Origin: Campylobacteraceae bacterium
Lineage (GTDB): Bacteria > Campylobacterota > Campylobacteria > Campylobacterales > UBA6016
Assembly (NCBI GenBank): GCA_022758985.1
Contig: JAEMQC010000062.1
Coordinates: forward strand, 1 to 8,022
Reading direction: 5' to 3'
Length of the DNA stretch: 8,022 nucleotides
The notes beneath the pieces were generated by a model. It saw only the letters and a program-made list of their open reading frames with translations, searched no databases and was not told where the DNA came from. Shown in pieces: positions 7,458 to 8,022 of the stretch (the first letter of the stretch is position 1; each line of letters opens with the position of its first letter). Position numbers and translations under genes: made by a program.

Positions 7458-7892
7458 ATGGAATACTACCTATGGATAAAAGCTTTTCATGTGATGTCGG
7501 TATTGTCGTGGATTGCAATGCTTTTTTATCTGCCGAGACTGTTTGTTTATCACGCTGAAAACAAGGAAAATGAGGGGTTTGTGAGTGTTGCAAAAATCCA
7601 AGAACACAAGCTTTTTTACTACATCGGGCATCCGGCAATGATAGCCTCTGCAGCTTCCGGGCTTATAATGATATATCTCAATCCTGCGATGTTTCATAGC
7701 GGCGGCTGGCTACACGCCAAACTGACATTGGCGGCGCTGATGATAGCCTACCACTACGACTGTCGAAGACATCTTAGGCTTCTAGCCGAAGACAAAAGCA
7801 CAAAAAGCGGCAAGTTTTTCCGTGCCTACAACGAAATCCCGACCCTGCTTATGATAGGCATCGTGATTTTCGTCATAGTCAAGCCTTTTTAG
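7458..7892 (+). CDS. hemJ: Protoporphyrinogen IX oxidase HemJ (UPF0093 membrane protein)
   Basis: HemJ is an inner-membrane enzyme that oxidises protoporphyrinogen IX to protoporphyrin IX, the next-to-last step of haem synthesis, in bacteria lacking HemG or HemY. The 144-residue protein has the usual length of the family and about four hydrophobic segments (roughly 4-28, 52-74, 84-100, 127-143). Family marks seen are the N-terminal WIKAFHVMSVLSW with conserved His11 (the equivalent His is a haem ligand in studied HemJ proteins), YLPRLFVYH at 24-32, HPAMI at 58-62, WLHAKL at 84-89 with the conserved Lys88, and the C-terminal RAYNEIPTLLMIGIVI. The ATG is backed by AAGGA. It lies 108 bases after metH across a structured spacer, so it may have its own transcript or be separated by RNA processing. 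No functional link to its neighbours is apparent. No missing key residues were noticed. Confidence 0.92.
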   Translation: MEYYLWIKAFHVMSVLSWIAMLFYLPRLFVYHAENKENEGFVSVAKIQEHKLFYYIGHPAMIASAASGLIMIYLNPAMFHSGGWLHAKLTLAALMIAYHYDCRRHLRLLAEDKSTKSGKFFRAYNEIPTLLMIGIVIFVIVKPF

Positions 7893-7897
7893 CCCGC

Positions 7898-7939
7898 ACC
7901 CCACAAACCCCCACCATTAATGGCGGGGATATAAGGGGT
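7898..7939. other. Two-tier imperfect palindrome after hemJ
   Basis: All arms share one centre. The inner hairpin is CCCC-a-CCA / TTAA loop / TGG-c-GGGG (7909-7928). An outer arm pairs ACCCC (7898-7902) with GGGGT (7935-7939) across a symmetric six-by-six internal loop. It begins six bases after the hemJ stop. No T-run follows on either strand, so it is at best a non-canonical terminator; an RNA 3'-end stabiliser or a protein-binding palindrome are alternatives. Confidence 0.55.
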
Positions 7940-8022
7940 ATGTTCGAAGGATATTAAATAATAGGGTTGATAACAAAAAGTTTTATAAAATAAGCGGTAA
8001 AACATTTTAAAGAAAAACTAAG
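7940..8022. other. AT-rich non-coding end of the window
   Basis: No gene is seen here; the only ATG (7940) opens a frame of five codons. The stretch is strongly A/T-rich and contains TATAAAAT (7984-7991), which resembles the -10 element of Campylobacter sigma-70 promoters. A TTGATA at 7967 is only 11 bases upstream, too close to be its -35, though Campylobacter promoters often lack a clear -35. It may be the promoter region of a gene starting beyond the right edge. Confidence 0.3.

Overview
The window looks like a chromosomal segment from a Campylobacter or close Campylobacterota relative. The first four genes are clear homologues of the Campylobacter pgl (N-linked protein glycosylation) genes pglC, pglD, pglE and pglF. 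Codon use is rich in AGA, ATA, CTA and AAA, and genes are packed with almost no gaps. By eye the base composition is less AT-rich than C. jejuni, which would suit the curvus/rectus/showae/concisus side of the genus; this is an impression, not a count, and the species cannot be fixed from here.

Layout, all on the + strand: the 3' part of pglC (1-353), pglD (350-952), pglE (956-2086), pglF (2083-3870), metH (3870-7349), a 108-base gap with nested hairpins (7350-7457), hemJ (7458-7892), and about 130 bases of AT-rich non-coding sequence with a large imperfect palindrome (7893-8022). The first five genes are joined by overlaps or gaps of -4, +3, -4 and -1 bases, so they are almost certainly one transcript with translational coupling.

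Functionally, the four pgl genes form a complete module for making and loading the bacillosamine sugar. PglF dehydrates UDP-GlcNAc, PglE transaminates the 4-keto sugar, PglD acetylates the new amine, and PglC transfers the phospho-sugar to undecaprenyl phosphate, the first membrane step of N-glycan assembly. Gene order is the reverse of reaction order. The order pglC-D-E-F matches the direction of transcription in the C. jejuni locus, but cobalamin-dependent methionine synthase follows here, where C. jejuni has pglG. The last gene encodes HemJ, the membrane protoporphyrinogen IX oxidase of haem synthesis, and is probably a separate transcription or processing unit.

No mobile element, CRISPR array, tRNA, rRNA or broken gene was seen. 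The window is mostly ordinary. The points most worth a second look are the structured metH-hemJ spacer, the two-tier palindrome after hemJ, and the fusion of metH to the glycosylation operon.
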